64,000 bases of DNA from Kitasatospora phosalacinea (GTDB taxonomy: Bacteria > Actinomycetota > Actinomycetes > Streptomycetales > Streptomycetaceae): positions 1 through 64,000 of the forward strand of contig NZ_JNWZ01000023.1 of assembly GCF_000716545.1 (NCBI RefSeq), given 5' to 3'. Below the pieces are notes generated by a model that worked only from the letters and a program-made list of their open reading frames with translations, searched no databases and was not told the DNA's origin. Shown here piece by piece: positions 9,763 through 17,497 of the stretch. Positions within the stretch are counted from its first letter, which is position 1. Every line of letters begins with the position of its first letter. Both the position numbers and the translations under genes were made by a program.

Positions 9763-11034
9763 CTAGCCGACCAGCTTGGCGTGCAGGGCGAGCGCGGAGG
9801 CGTCGGTGAGGGTGGCGACCTGGTCGACCACGGTGCGCAGCGCGGCCCGGTCGTCCTCGGCCTCCTCGCACTGGGCGGCGAACACCGGGTCCAGCAGGTG
9901 CGGGGCGCCGTTCATCAGCGCGTCGGCCAGCTCGGCGATCACCACCCGCTGGCGGGAGCGCAGTTGGGCCTGCTCGTCGCGCTGCATCACGTACTGGACG
10001 GCGACCGCCTTGAGCACCGCGCACTCCAGCCGGACGCCGCGCGGGACGACCAGCTCGGCGGCGTACCGGGTGAGCGGGCCGGGGCCGTAGCGGGCCCGGG
10101 TGGCCTGCTCGGCGGCCAGGCAGAAGCGGCCGATCAGCTGGCTGGTGAAGTCCTTCAGGCCGGCCCGGGCGCGGGCGGTGCCGTCGTAGCCGGAGGGCCA
10201 CCAGTCCTCGGCGCGCAGCCGGTCCAGCGCCTCGTCGAACTCGGCGGGATCGGCCTCGGCGAAGCGCTCGGCGATCTTGAACAGTTCGGCCCGCTCCACG
10301 GGGGAACCCAGCGCCGCCGGGTCGATGTGGCCGGCCTGCAGGCCGTCCTCCACGTCGTGGGTGGAGTACGCCACGTCGTCCGACCAGTCCATCACGGTCG
10401 CCTCGAAGCACTTGCGGTCGTCGGGCGCGCCGGCGCGCATCCAGCGGAACACCGGCAGGTCGTCCCCGTACACGCCGTACTTGGTGGAGCCGGGGTCGGT
10501 GGGGTGCTGCCCGCGCGCCCACGGGTACTTGGTCGCGGCGTCCAGCGCGGCGCGGGTCAGGTTCAGGCCGACGCTGCGGCCGGGCCACGGGGCGAGCCGG
10601 ACCTCGGGGTCGCCCTGCGGGGCGAAGCGCTTGGGCTCCAGCCTGGTCAGGATGCGCAGCGACTGGGCGTTGCCCTCGAAGCCGCCGCACGCCTCGGCGG
10701 CCTGGTCGAGCGCCTCCTCGCCGGTGTGGCCGAACGGCGGGTGGCCGATGTCGTGGGCCAGGCAGGCGGTCTCCACTAGATCCGGGTCGCAGCCGAGCGC
10801 CGCGCCCAGCTCGCGGCCGACCTGGGCGCACTCCAGCGAGTGCGTCAGCCGGGTGCGCGGGAAGTCGCTGCGCATCGGCGCGACCACCTGGGTCGTCCCC
10901 GCCAGCCGGCGCAGCGCGGCGGAGTGCAGCACCCGGGCGCGGTCGCGCTGGAAGGCGGTGCGGCCGGGCCGTTTGTCGGGCTCGGGCACCCAGCGTGCTT
11001 CGGACTGCGGATCGTACGGCGCCGTGTTCTTCAT
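9763..11034 (-). CDS. dgt: Deoxyguanosinetriphosphate triphosphohydrolase-like protein
   Basis: HD-domain nucleotide hydrolase of 423 residues that removes tripolyphosphate from dNTPs, classically dGTP, and so influences replication pools and fidelity. The metal ligands are visible as [14 protein letters not shown] and [19 protein letters not shown], followed by the conserved [15 protein letters not shown] and [15 protein letters not shown] segments. It is upstream of dnaG with a 38-base gap. Its ATG has no good Shine-Dalgarno sequence, so it may be leaderless or nearly so. Actinobacterial members may accept several dNTPs; the substrate is inferred from family. Confidence 0.93.
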   Translation of the reverse strand: MKNTAPYDPQSEARWVPEPDKRPGRTAFQRDRARVLHSAALRRLAGTTQVVAPMRSDFPRTRLTHSLECAQVGRELGAALGCDPDLVETACLAHDIGHPPFGHTGEEALDQAAEACGGFEGNAQSLRILTRLEPKRFAPQGDPEVRLAPWPGRSVGLNLTRAALDAATKYPWARGQHPTDPGSTKYGVYGDDLPVFRWMRAGAPDDRKCFEATVMDWSDDVAYSTHDVEDGLQAGHIDPAALGSPVERAELFKIAERFAEADPAEFDEALDRLRAEDWWPSGYDGTARARAGLKDFTSQLIGRFCLAAEQATRARYGPGPLTRYAAELVVPRGVRLECAVLKAVAVQYVMQRDEQAQLRSRQRVVIAELADALMNGAPHLLDPVFAAQCEEAEDDRAALRTVVDQVATLTDASALALHAKLVG

Positions 11035-11132
11035 ATGCCAGTCACGGTACGCCGGATGACGGACATCCGGTCCTGCGCCGCGCGAACGGGAGGTGGCGGG
11101 CGGAGGACGGCGGCGGGCGCCCGGCCGGAAGT

Positions 11133-11150
11133 TGCAGAGAATTCTCTGCA
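11133..11150. promoter_or_regulatory. Perfect 18-bp palindrome, candidate operator 1 for the ArsR-type regulator
   Basis: TGCAGAGAATTCTCTGCA is a perfect inverted repeat in the dgt/ArsR intergenic region. With the second palindrome at 11161-11178 it shares half-site TGCAGAG. Centres are 28 bp apart, about 2.7 helical turns. Placement just before the regulator gene suggests autorepression. Confidence 0.7.
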
Positions 11151-11160
11151 GAGAGGTCTA

Positions 11161-11178
11161 TGCAGAGGATCCTCTGCA
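11161..11178. promoter_or_regulatory. Perfect 18-bp palindrome, candidate operator 2 for the ArsR-type regulator
   Basis: TGCAGAGGATCCTCTGCA is a second perfect palindrome ending 15 bases before the regulator's ATG. A dimer bound here should block promoter clearance or ribosome loading for the regulator-exporter operon. Confidence 0.7.
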
Positions 11179-11193
11179 ACCTACTCTGGAGCC

Positions 11194-11808
11194 ATGAACG
11201 AGCACCGCCCCGAAGACCCGCTCCCGTCGTCCGCCGACGCGCCGCGCCGCAAGCTGGACGCGGGTTCGCTGCGCGGGCTCGCCCACCCGCTGCGGATGCG
11301 GCTGCTGGACGAGCTGCGGCTGAACGGCCCCGCCACCTCCGCCCGGCTGTCCGAGCGGACCGGCGAGTCCACCGGCACCATCAGCTGGCACCTGCGGCAC
11401 CTCGCCGAGCACGGCTTCATCGAGGAGGAGCTCGGCCGCGGCACCAAGCGGGAACGCTGGTGGCGCGCCGCGCGGGGCGCCATCGTGGTGGCCGGCACCG
11501 ACTTCGACCAGGACTCCGCCTCCCGCGCCGCGCTCTCGGTGTACAACGCCGAGAACCTGCGCCGGCAGTACCAGCGGGTCGCCGACTCGCTGGCCGCCGA
11601 CTGGCAGGGCGAGTGGCGCGGCACCGGCTCCATCACCGACTGGAGCAACCTGCGGCTCACCCCCGCCCAGCTCCAGGCCCTCATCGACGAGCTGGCCGCC
11701 GTGGTCACCCGCCACACCCCCGACCCGGACGCCGCCCCCGACCCGGCCGCGCGGCCGGTCATCGTCCAGATCCAGGCACTGCCCCGAAAGGACCCCGACC
11801 GGCCATGA
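11194..11808 (+). CDS. ArsR-type winged-helix transcriptional regulator
   Basis: A 204-residue DNA-binding protein. The N-terminal winged helix spans about residues 20-95: LAHPLRMRLLDELRLNGPAT, then SARLSERTGESTGTISWHLR as recognition helix, then a wing GRGTKRERWWRA. No Cys metal sites of classical ArsR sensors are present, so the signal is unlikely to be a metal bound at the usual place. I start at the ATG at 11194, with GGAG just upstream; the frame stays open further 5' but crosses the palindromes. It overlaps the MFS gene by four bases (ATGA), indicating translational coupling, so it most likely represses the exporter and itself. Confidence 0.85.
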   Translation: MNEHRPEDPLPSSADAPRRKLDAGSLRGLAHPLRMRLLDELRLNGPATSARLSERTGESTGTISWHLRHLAEHGFIEEELGRGTKRERWWRAARGAIVVAGTDFDQDSASRAALSVYNAENLRRQYQRVADSLAADWQGEWRGTGSITDWSNLRLTPAQLQALIDELAAVVTRHTPDPDAAPDPAARPVIVQIQALPRKDPDRP

Positions 11809-13148
11809 CCGCACCCGGCCCCGCCCCTGCCTCCGCCCCCGCGCCCGCGCCCGCGGTGGCCGTTGTGCCCGCGCCCGGACCGGGCGGGCTGCTGCGGCGG
11901 AACCGCGACTTCCGAATGCTGTGGGTCGGCGAGACCGCCAACAAGTACGGCTCCGCGGTCACCGGTCTGGCCCTGCCGCTGATCGCGGTCAGCACGCTGC
12001 ACGCGAGCACCTTCCAGGTCGGGCTGCTCGGCGCGGCGGGCTGGCTGCCCTGGCTGCTGATCGGCCTGCCCGCCGGGGTGTGGGTGGACCGGCTGCGCTG
12101 CCGCCCGATCATGCTCGTCGCGACTGCCGCCTCGCTGCTGCTGTACGCCACCGTCCCGCTGGCCGCGCTCGCCGGAGTGCTGACGCTGTGGCACCTGCTG
12201 GTCGTCGCGCTGCTCGCCGGAGCCGCCGGGGTGTTCTTCCAGACCGCGTACACCGCGTACCTGCCGCAACTGCTCGAACCCGCCGACCGGTCCGAGGGCA
12301 ACGCCAAGCTGCACGGCAGCGCCTCGGCCGCGGGCATCGTCGGGCTGGGCAGCGGCGGCCTGATCGCGCAGTTGGCCGGGCCGGTCAACGGGCTGCTGGC
12401 CAACACCGCGACGTTCCTGCTCTCGCTCTGGTGCACCGCCCGGATCGGCCACCGGGAGCCCCGGCGCGACGGCCGGTCCCGCCGGGCGCTGCGCCGGGAG
12501 ATCGGCGAGGGCCTGCGGCTGCTCGGCTCCGACGTCTGGTTCCGCACCTTCGCGCTGTTCGGCGCCGCGTCCAACCTGGTCCTGACCGGCTACCAGTCGC
12601 TCCTGGTCGTCTTCCTGATCCGCGAGGTCGGCGTCGGCGAGGGCACCGTCGGCCTGCTGGTCGCGGCCGCCTCCACCGGGGGCATCGTCGGCGCGGCCGT
12701 CGCCCGCCGGGTCGCCGCCCGGCTCGGCACCTCGCGGGCGATGCTGGTGCTGGAACTCGCCCTGCCCGCGCTGACCGTGCTGATCCCGCTGACCGGTCGC
12801 GGCACCGGGCTGGCCTGGTACCTGATCGGCGGGTTCGGCGCCTCCTGCGGGGTCGTCGCCGGGAACGTCATCAAGGCGACCTTCCAGCAGCGCTACTGCC
12901 CGCCGGAACTGCTCGGCCGGCTCTCCGCCAGCAGCGCGGTGCTCAACTTCGGCTCCATCCCGCTCGGCGCGCTGCTGGCCGGCGTCCTGGGCACCCAGCT
13001 CGGCGTGCGGCCCGCGATGTGGCTGATGACCGTCGGCGTGCCGCTGGCCGCGCTGATCCTCTGGTGCTCGCCGATGCGCCGCGTCCGCGACCTGCCCACC
13101 GAGCGCCGCGCGCCGGGCGGCGCGGACTGCACCCCGGCGGCGGCGTGA
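11805..13148 (+). CDS. MFS transporter, probable drug or metabolite exporter
   Basis: A 447-residue inner-membrane protein with about 12 hydrophobic segments after a Pro/Ala-rich N-terminal tail of about 30 residues. The loop PAGVWVDRLRCRPIM between helices 2 and 3 is the major facilitator signature A region. The overall pattern (FRMLWVGETANKYGSAVTG at the start) fits the MFS_3/EntS-like drug exporters. It is translationally coupled to the preceding ArsR-type regulator, so it is probably induced by whatever ligand releases that repressor. The substrate cannot be deduced. Confidence 0.88.
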   Translation: MTAPGPAPASAPAPAPAVAVVPAPGPGGLLRRNRDFRMLWVGETANKYGSAVTGLALPLIAVSTLHASTFQVGLLGAAGWLPWLLIGLPAGVWVDRLRCRPIMLVATAASLLLYATVPLAALAGVLTLWHLLVVALLAGAAGVFFQTAYTAYLPQLLEPADRSEGNAKLHGSASAAGIVGLGSGGLIAQLAGPVNGLLANTATFLLSLWCTARIGHREPRRDGRSRRALRREIGEGLRLLGSDVWFRTFALFGAASNLVLTGYQSLLVVFLIREVGVGEGTVGLLVAAASTGGIVGAAVARRVAARLGTSRAMLVLELALPALTVLIPLTGRGTGLAWYLIGGFGASCGVVAGNVIKATFQQRYCPPELLGRLSASSAVLNFGSIPLGALLAGVLGTQLGVRPAMWLMTVGVPLAALILWCSPMRRVRDLPTERRAPGGADCTPAAA

Positions 13149-13193
13149 TCGGAGGTCGGACGCCGGCGGTGCCGGGGCGGACGGGAGCCGGGG

Positions 13194-13217
13194 CCGGTGA
13201 CCGGGGCCGGTCACCGG
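13194..13217. terminator. Hairpin between convergent MFS and chelatase genes
   Basis: A perfect 9-bp stem (13194-13202 with 13209-13217) with a six-base GGGGCC loop lies between two converging genes and can serve both. Confidence 0.6.
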
Positions 13218-13266
13218 ACGGCCCGGTCGGACGGTCCGGTCGGACGGGAGCGACGGTGACGGGCGG

Positions 13267-14019
13267 TCAGCCCGCCAGCCGGACGGCCCGGGCGACGCGG
13301 GACTGGTACCGCTCCAGGACCAGCCCGGCCAGCGCGGGGTGGTCGCCCAGCGGGGCGGAGGTCAGTGCGCCGCCCGCCGCGGCGGCCAGGCGGGCGAAGT
13401 CGCCCGGTGCGGTGAAGTAGGAGGCGACGGCGACCCGCGGGTGGCCCTCGGCGGTGAGTTCGGCGACCCGCGCGGCCACGCTCGGACCGCTCGCCACCAC
13501 GTACCCCGGGCGGACGGTCACGCCCAGCCGGGCCGACAGCAGCGCGGCCTGCGCCTCGGTGTCCCCGGCGGCGTCCCGGTCGCGGGAGCCGGAGGCCGCG
13601 AGGACCACGGGCTCGCCCCGCCAGCCGGCCGACGCCAGGCGGTCGGCCAGCACCTCGGTGAGCAGCGGGTCCGGGCCGAGCGGCGGGGCGCACTCCCCCA
13701 CCAGGTGCGGTGCGGCGGACAGCGTCCGGGGGATGTCCACCTTGCTGTGGTAGCCGCGGCCGAGCAGCAGCGGCACCAGGACCACCCGGCCGCTCAGCCC
13801 GTCCAGCACCTCGGGCAGCAGCGGGTCGTTCAGGCCGAGGTGCCCGAGCCGGATGTCCAACTCCGGCCTGGCCCTCCGCAGTCGGGCGTGCAGCCGGCCG
13901 AGTTCGGCGGACGCGGCCGGGTCGTGCGAGCCGTGCGCCACCAGCACCAGGGCCGGGCGGCGGGCCGCGTGCAGCACCCGCAGCGGGGCGAGGCGGCCGG
14001 GGAGCGACGTGGTGGTCAT
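13267..14019 (-). CDS. Sirohydrochlorin chelatase (CbiX/SirB type)
   Basis: Inserts a divalent metal (iron for siroheme, or cobalt for cobalamin) into sirohydrochlorin. About 250 residues in two similar halves: the first has LVLVAHGSHDPAASAELGRL and VVLVPLLLGRGYHSKVDIP, where the His residues are typical metal or proton-abstraction positions; the second carries VVLAASGSRDRDAAGDTEAQ and VAVASYFTAPGDFA. I begin at the ATG at 14019, reading MTTTSLPG; an in-frame start 42 bases further upstream would add an unusual extension. Proximity to nirBD, whose enzyme needs siroheme, points to a ferrochelatase role. Confidence 0.85.
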   Translation of the reverse strand: MTTTSLPGRLAPLRVLHAARRPALVLVAHGSHDPAASAELGRLHARLRRARPELDIRLGHLGLNDPLLPEVLDGLSGRVVLVPLLLGRGYHSKVDIPRTLSAAPHLVGECAPPLGPDPLLTEVLADRLASAGWRGEPVVLAASGSRDRDAAGDTEAQAALLSARLGVTVRPGYVVASGPSVAARVAELTAEGHPRVAVASYFTAPGDFARLAAAAGGALTSAPLGDHPALAGLVLERYQSRVARAVRLAG

Positions 14020-14188
14020 TCCGCCACCCTGCCGGACGCCTGTTTCGATCCGGTTGCCCATCGGTCACGGGTGGTTTCCCCCGCTCTCACCCGACCGGCC
14101 CGCGGGGGTGAGCGGCCCGGCCGGTGGCGCGCGGTCCGGGCCGGGTCCGGGTTCTGGGCCGGATCCGGGTTCTGGTCGCGGCTCTGGC

Positions 14189-14235
14189 CGCGGTTCTGGA
14201 TGCGGTTCTGGATGCGGTTCTGGATGCGGTTCTGA
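14189..14235. repeat. 12-bp tandem repeat
   Basis: Nearly four copies of TGCGGTTCTGGA (first degenerate, next three perfect except the last base) in the spacer between the chelatase and HTH-Sel1 genes. The preceding 45 bases hold looser copies of the same GGTTCTGG word. Confidence 0.8.
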
Positions 14236-14269
14236 GCGCGGGAGCGCGGGTCTCGCCCGGGGATCCGGG

Positions 14270-17041
14270 TCAGGGCTCCGTCCGGGAGCGCGCCCCCGGT
14301 TGCCGGGGGAACCCCGGAGAACCCGGCGGGGCGGTGCCGGACGGCGCTGCGGCGAGCGCTGCCGCGGCGGGTGCGGTCGCGACCGCCGGCCCGGTCGGTG
14401 CGTCGTACTCCTGGAGGAGCATCAGCGCCTCGCGGTGGGCGAGCGGATCACCGGCGTCGGCGGCCCGCCGGTACCACTCCGCGGCGGGCTGCGGCCGGCG
14501 ACGCTCGGCGAGCATCCTGGCCCCGGCGAGCAGCGCGTCCCGGTCGCCCTCGGCGGCCGCGCGCTCGTACCAGGCGAGCGCGTCGTCGATCCGGCCCCGG
14601 CTCTCCAGCATCTCGGCGGCCTCCCGGACGGCCCGCCCGTCACCCGCGTCGGCGAGCCGTTGCACCCACGCGATGGCCCGGTCCCCGCAGGTCGACCCGG
14701 ACAGCATCCGGGACGCCTCGCGCAGCCGCTCCGGCTCCGTGCCGCCGACACCCCGCAGCAGCCCGGCTTCGAAGGGCCGACCGGCCTCCACGAGCAGTTC
14801 CACCGCCTCGTCCAGCGTCACGGGACCGGGCCGGTCGGCGGGTGCGGCCGCCGGTACGGGGTGCGCGGCCGGACCGGCGGCCACCTGCGGCACCCACCGT
14901 TCGAGGCTCGGCGCGAGCGGGACGGCGCCGGGCGGAACGGTATCGAGCAGGACGGCGCCGGGCGGAACGGTATCGAGCAGGACGGCGGCGGAAGCGGGCG
15001 CGGCAGCGGGGCGGGCGACGGCGGGGTGGGCATGGGCGACGGCGAGCAGGGCGCGCCGGTCGCCCGCCGCGGCCGCAGCCCGGTACCAGCCGGCGGACTC
15101 CCGGGAGCGGCCCAGTTCGCCCAGCAGTCGGCCGAGTTCGCGCATCGCGTAGGCGTCGCCACGGGCGGCGGCGCGTTCGTACCAATGCACGGCGCGGGTG
15201 CTGTCGCCCTGTCGCTCCAGCAGGTCGGCGGCCTGGAACAGGGCGGTCTCGCTGCCCGCTTCGGCCGCCCTCCGGTAGCAGTCCAGCGCCCCGTCCGGGT
15301 CGCCGTCCCGCTCGTACCGCTCGGCGCGGTCGCGCAGCGCCTGCGGGTCGCCGATGTGCGCGTACCAGGGCGGGTTGCCGTACTGGCCGTGCCGGGCGAG
15401 CAGGGCGGCGGCCTCGTGCCAGGCGGTCTCGTCGCCGCGGGTCGCCGCGCGCTCGTACCAGGCGGCCGCCTCGTCGATCCGGCCCGCCGCCTCCAGCATC
15501 CCGGCGGCCTCGTGCACGCCGGTCACCGCGCCCTGTGCCCAGGCCCGTTCCCACCAGTCGGCCGCCTGGTCGGTCCGGCCCGCGGCGGCGCAGAGCCTGG
15601 CGCAGTCGGCGGCCGCTTCGGGGTGTCCGTCGGCCGCCGCCCGGGCGAGCCACTCCAGGGCCTCGTCGCCGCGGCCGAGTTCGGCGAGCAGCCGCCCGGC
15701 CCGGTGGCGGGCGGTGCGGTGGCCGGCCCGGGCGGCCGCCTCGAAGCGGTGCAGTGCGGGTGCGACCCCGCCGGAGCGGCCGAGGAGTTCGGCGCCCCGG
15801 CAGTGGGCGTCGGTGCTCCCGGCCAGCGCGGCCCGGTCGTACCAGTCGACCGCCTGCTCGAACCTGCCGTCGCGTTCCAGTAGTTCGGCCGCCCGCAGCG
15901 CGGCCTCCGGCACTCCCCGGTCGGCCGCCGCGGCGTACCAGTCGGCGGCCTCGGCCGTCCGGCCCGCCTCGGCGAGCAGGGCGGCACCGAGCGACAGCGC
16001 GGCGGGGTCTCCGGCTTCGGCGGCCGAGGCGCAGAGCCCGACCGCGATCCGGGTGAGCCCGCGGGTCGCCGCCGACCGCGCGAGGGCGGACCGGTCGGCG
16101 GGGTGGGCGTACCGGGCCAGGGACTTCCACAGCCCGGCGGGGACGGCGCGCCCTTCCCGTTCCGGCCGCAGTTGCCGCACCAGGGCTTCGGCGAGCCGCA
16201 CCTCGTGACCGCCGACCGTGCGGGTGGTCCCCGCACCCCGGGGTGCCACGGCGCCGCGCGGCACCCGGACGGCGCCGGCCCGGACGGCCGCCGGGTCGCC
16301 CGCCGTCAGCAGCGCGCCCGTGCCGGGGACCGCCGTGCGCAGGTACTCCAGCCCGTCGGCCACCCAGCCCGGGCGCAGGGCGTCGCGCTCCCGGGGCGTC
16401 AGGTAGTGCGGGGCGGACGCGGCCAGCAGCGCCGCCGGCAGGACCGGGCGGTGGCCGAGGCGCACCGCGTCCAGCGCGGCGTCGACGACCGCCCTGGCGC
16501 CCGGTGGCGCCGTGCGGTAGCGGTTCACCAGCCGTGCTCCGGCCGGCCCCGGCCCGCCGCCGGTGCCTCGGCGGGCACCGCCGCCCGTTCCGGCGACCGC
16601 CGTCGGCCTGGCCCAGCGGCCCGTGCCGTCCGCGGCGCGGACGACCGCCGTTCCCCGGCCGGCCGCCGATCGCCGCACGGACGGGCACGGCGCTCCGGGA
16701 GCCGGTTCGCCCGGCGGGTGCCCGGCCCGCTGCCGGGGGAGCCGGGCCCGGACCCGGTCGGCCTCCAGGAGCGCGGACCAGTAGGAGGCCTGCCGCACCG
16801 GCCGGCCCGCGGCGCGGGCCAACTCCCCCGCCACCGCGGCGATTCGGTCCGCCTCGCGGGGCACCGAGCGCCCGGAGAGCCAGCCGTGCAGGGTGGACGG
16901 ACTGACGCCACCGGCCCCGGCCAACCGTTTCTGGGTGATCGACCGGCCGCCGGCCCGACGGGCCTCTTCCCAGAGCAGCAGGAGTTCGCGCAGCACCTCG
17001 GAGTGGGCCGCCCGGCCCCTCCCCCGCACGTCTGTTGTCAT
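14270..17041 (-). CDS. HTH-domain protein with many Sel1/TPR-like repeats
   Basis: A 923-residue, probably cytoplasmic protein. Residues about 1-95 form an XRE-like helix-turn-helix (ITQKRLAGAGGVSPSTLHGW). A low-complexity linker leads to a segment around YLTPRERDALRPGWVADGLE, a pattern I recall from large Streptomyces NTPase/TPR proteins. From about residue 320 to 880 there are repeated helix pairs with A-A-xWYxxAAxxG spacing typical of Sel1-like repeats, interrupted by a Pro/Ala-rich insert. The start has GGGGAG six bases before it. There is no NTPase or catalytic motif, so it looks like a scaffold or signalling adaptor that may bind DNA. It is divergent from nirB; any link to nitrite metabolism is only positional. 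Confidence 0.8.
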   Translation of the reverse strand: MTTDVRGRGRAAHSEVLRELLLLWEEARRAGGRSITQKRLAGAGGVSPSTLHGWLSGRSVPREADRIAAVAGELARAAGRPVRQASYWSALLEADRVRARLPRQRAGHPPGEPAPGAPCPSVRRSAAGRGTAVVRAADGTGRWARPTAVAGTGGGARRGTGGGPGPAGARLVNRYRTAPPGARAVVDAALDAVRLGHRPVLPAALLAASAPHYLTPRERDALRPGWVADGLEYLRTAVPGTGALLTAGDPAAVRAGAVRVPRGAVAPRGAGTTRTVGGHEVRLAEALVRQLRPEREGRAVPAGLWKSLARYAHPADRSALARSAATRGLTRIAVGLCASAAEAGDPAALSLGAALLAEAGRTAEAADWYAAAADRGVPEAALRAAELLERDGRFEQAVDWYDRAALAGSTDAHCRGAELLGRSGGVAPALHRFEAAARAGHRTARHRAGRLLAELGRGDEALEWLARAAADGHPEAAADCARLCAAAGRTDQAADWWERAWAQGAVTGVHEAAGMLEAAGRIDEAAAWYERAATRGDETAWHEAAALLARHGQYGNPPWYAHIGDPQALRDRAERYERDGDPDGALDCYRRAAEAGSETALFQAADLLERQGDSTRAVHWYERAAARGDAYAMRELGRLLGELGRSRESAGWYRAAAAAGDRRALLAVAHAHPAVARPAAAPASAAVLLDTVPPGAVLLDTVPPGAVPLAPSLERWVPQVAAGPAAHPVPAAAPADRPGPVTLDEAVELLVEAGRPFEAGLLRGVGGTEPERLREASRMLSGSTCGDRAIAWVQRLADAGDGRAVREAAEMLESRGRIDDALAWYERAAAEGDRDALLAGARMLAERRRPQPAAEWYRRAADAGDPLAHREALMLLQEYDAPTGPAVATAPAAAALAAAPSGTAPPGSPGFPRQPGARSRTEP
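14921..14980 (-). repeat. 30-bp perfect tandem duplication inside the HTH-Sel1 gene
   Basis: Two identical 30-bp units (14921-14950, 14951-14980) encode a duplicated decapeptide LLDTVPPGAV in the linker between Sel1 blocks. The length keeps the frame, so copy number can change without disrupting the protein. Confidence 0.9.
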
Positions 17042-17497
17042 GCCAGCTCCCCGGCCGGACGCGGATCGGATCTTCGAATCCGCTCCCCTGCGTGCAGAGT
17101 ACGCACTCCCTCACCCCCTCGTACCGACTTCTCCGCGAATCCCGTTCCGAATCGGCGGTCCTGGCTCCGAGCAGGCCCGCCACCTGCTATGGGGCCGGGC
17201 CCGGGCCGCCCGGTGCCGTCGGTGCCGGGGCGCTCTCACAGCCACCGCCCGGCGCCGCTGAGGCCGAAGTTCCGGCCGTGAAACAGGGCGGCCCCGGTCG
17301 GGAAACACCCCCCGAGCATGCTCGGTGCCACGACAGCGACCGGGTCGCGGGCCGTCGAAGACCCCGCCCGGTCGAGGCCTCCGGCGGGACCGGAGGTGCG
17401 CTGCGCCACCGGGCCGACGGTGATCCGGTCGGCACCCGGCCTGCCCGACAGCTCCGACCGCCCACCGTCCGGAGCACGACCTCGGAGGGACTCCCCG
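17042..17497. other. Divergent promoter region of the HTH-Sel1 gene and nirBD
   Basis: About 455 bases without a supported gene. It contains the candidate GlnR site and the nirB Shine-Dalgarno sequence (CGGAGGGA at 17483-17490). I see no convincing coding frame of its own. Confidence 0.6.
17269..17306 (+). promoter_or_regulatory. Candidate GlnR binding site upstream of nirB
   Basis: Two exact GAAAC b-sites lie at 17280-17284 and 17302-17306, exactly 22 bp apart, as in the actinobacterial GlnR pattern GTnAC-n6-GAAAC-n6-GTnAC-n6-GAAAC. The first a-site is GTTCC (one mismatch); the second is GCCCC and weak. GlnR activating nirB under nitrogen limitation is established for S. coelicolor; here it is inferred from the match and position about 190 bases before the start. 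Confidence 0.55.

Noticed and set aside
13853..15883. Long plus-strand frames opposite the HTH-Sel1 gene
   Set aside because: The minus-strand product has repeated Sel1 motifs and a proper ribosome binding site; the plus-strand products are low-complexity shadows.
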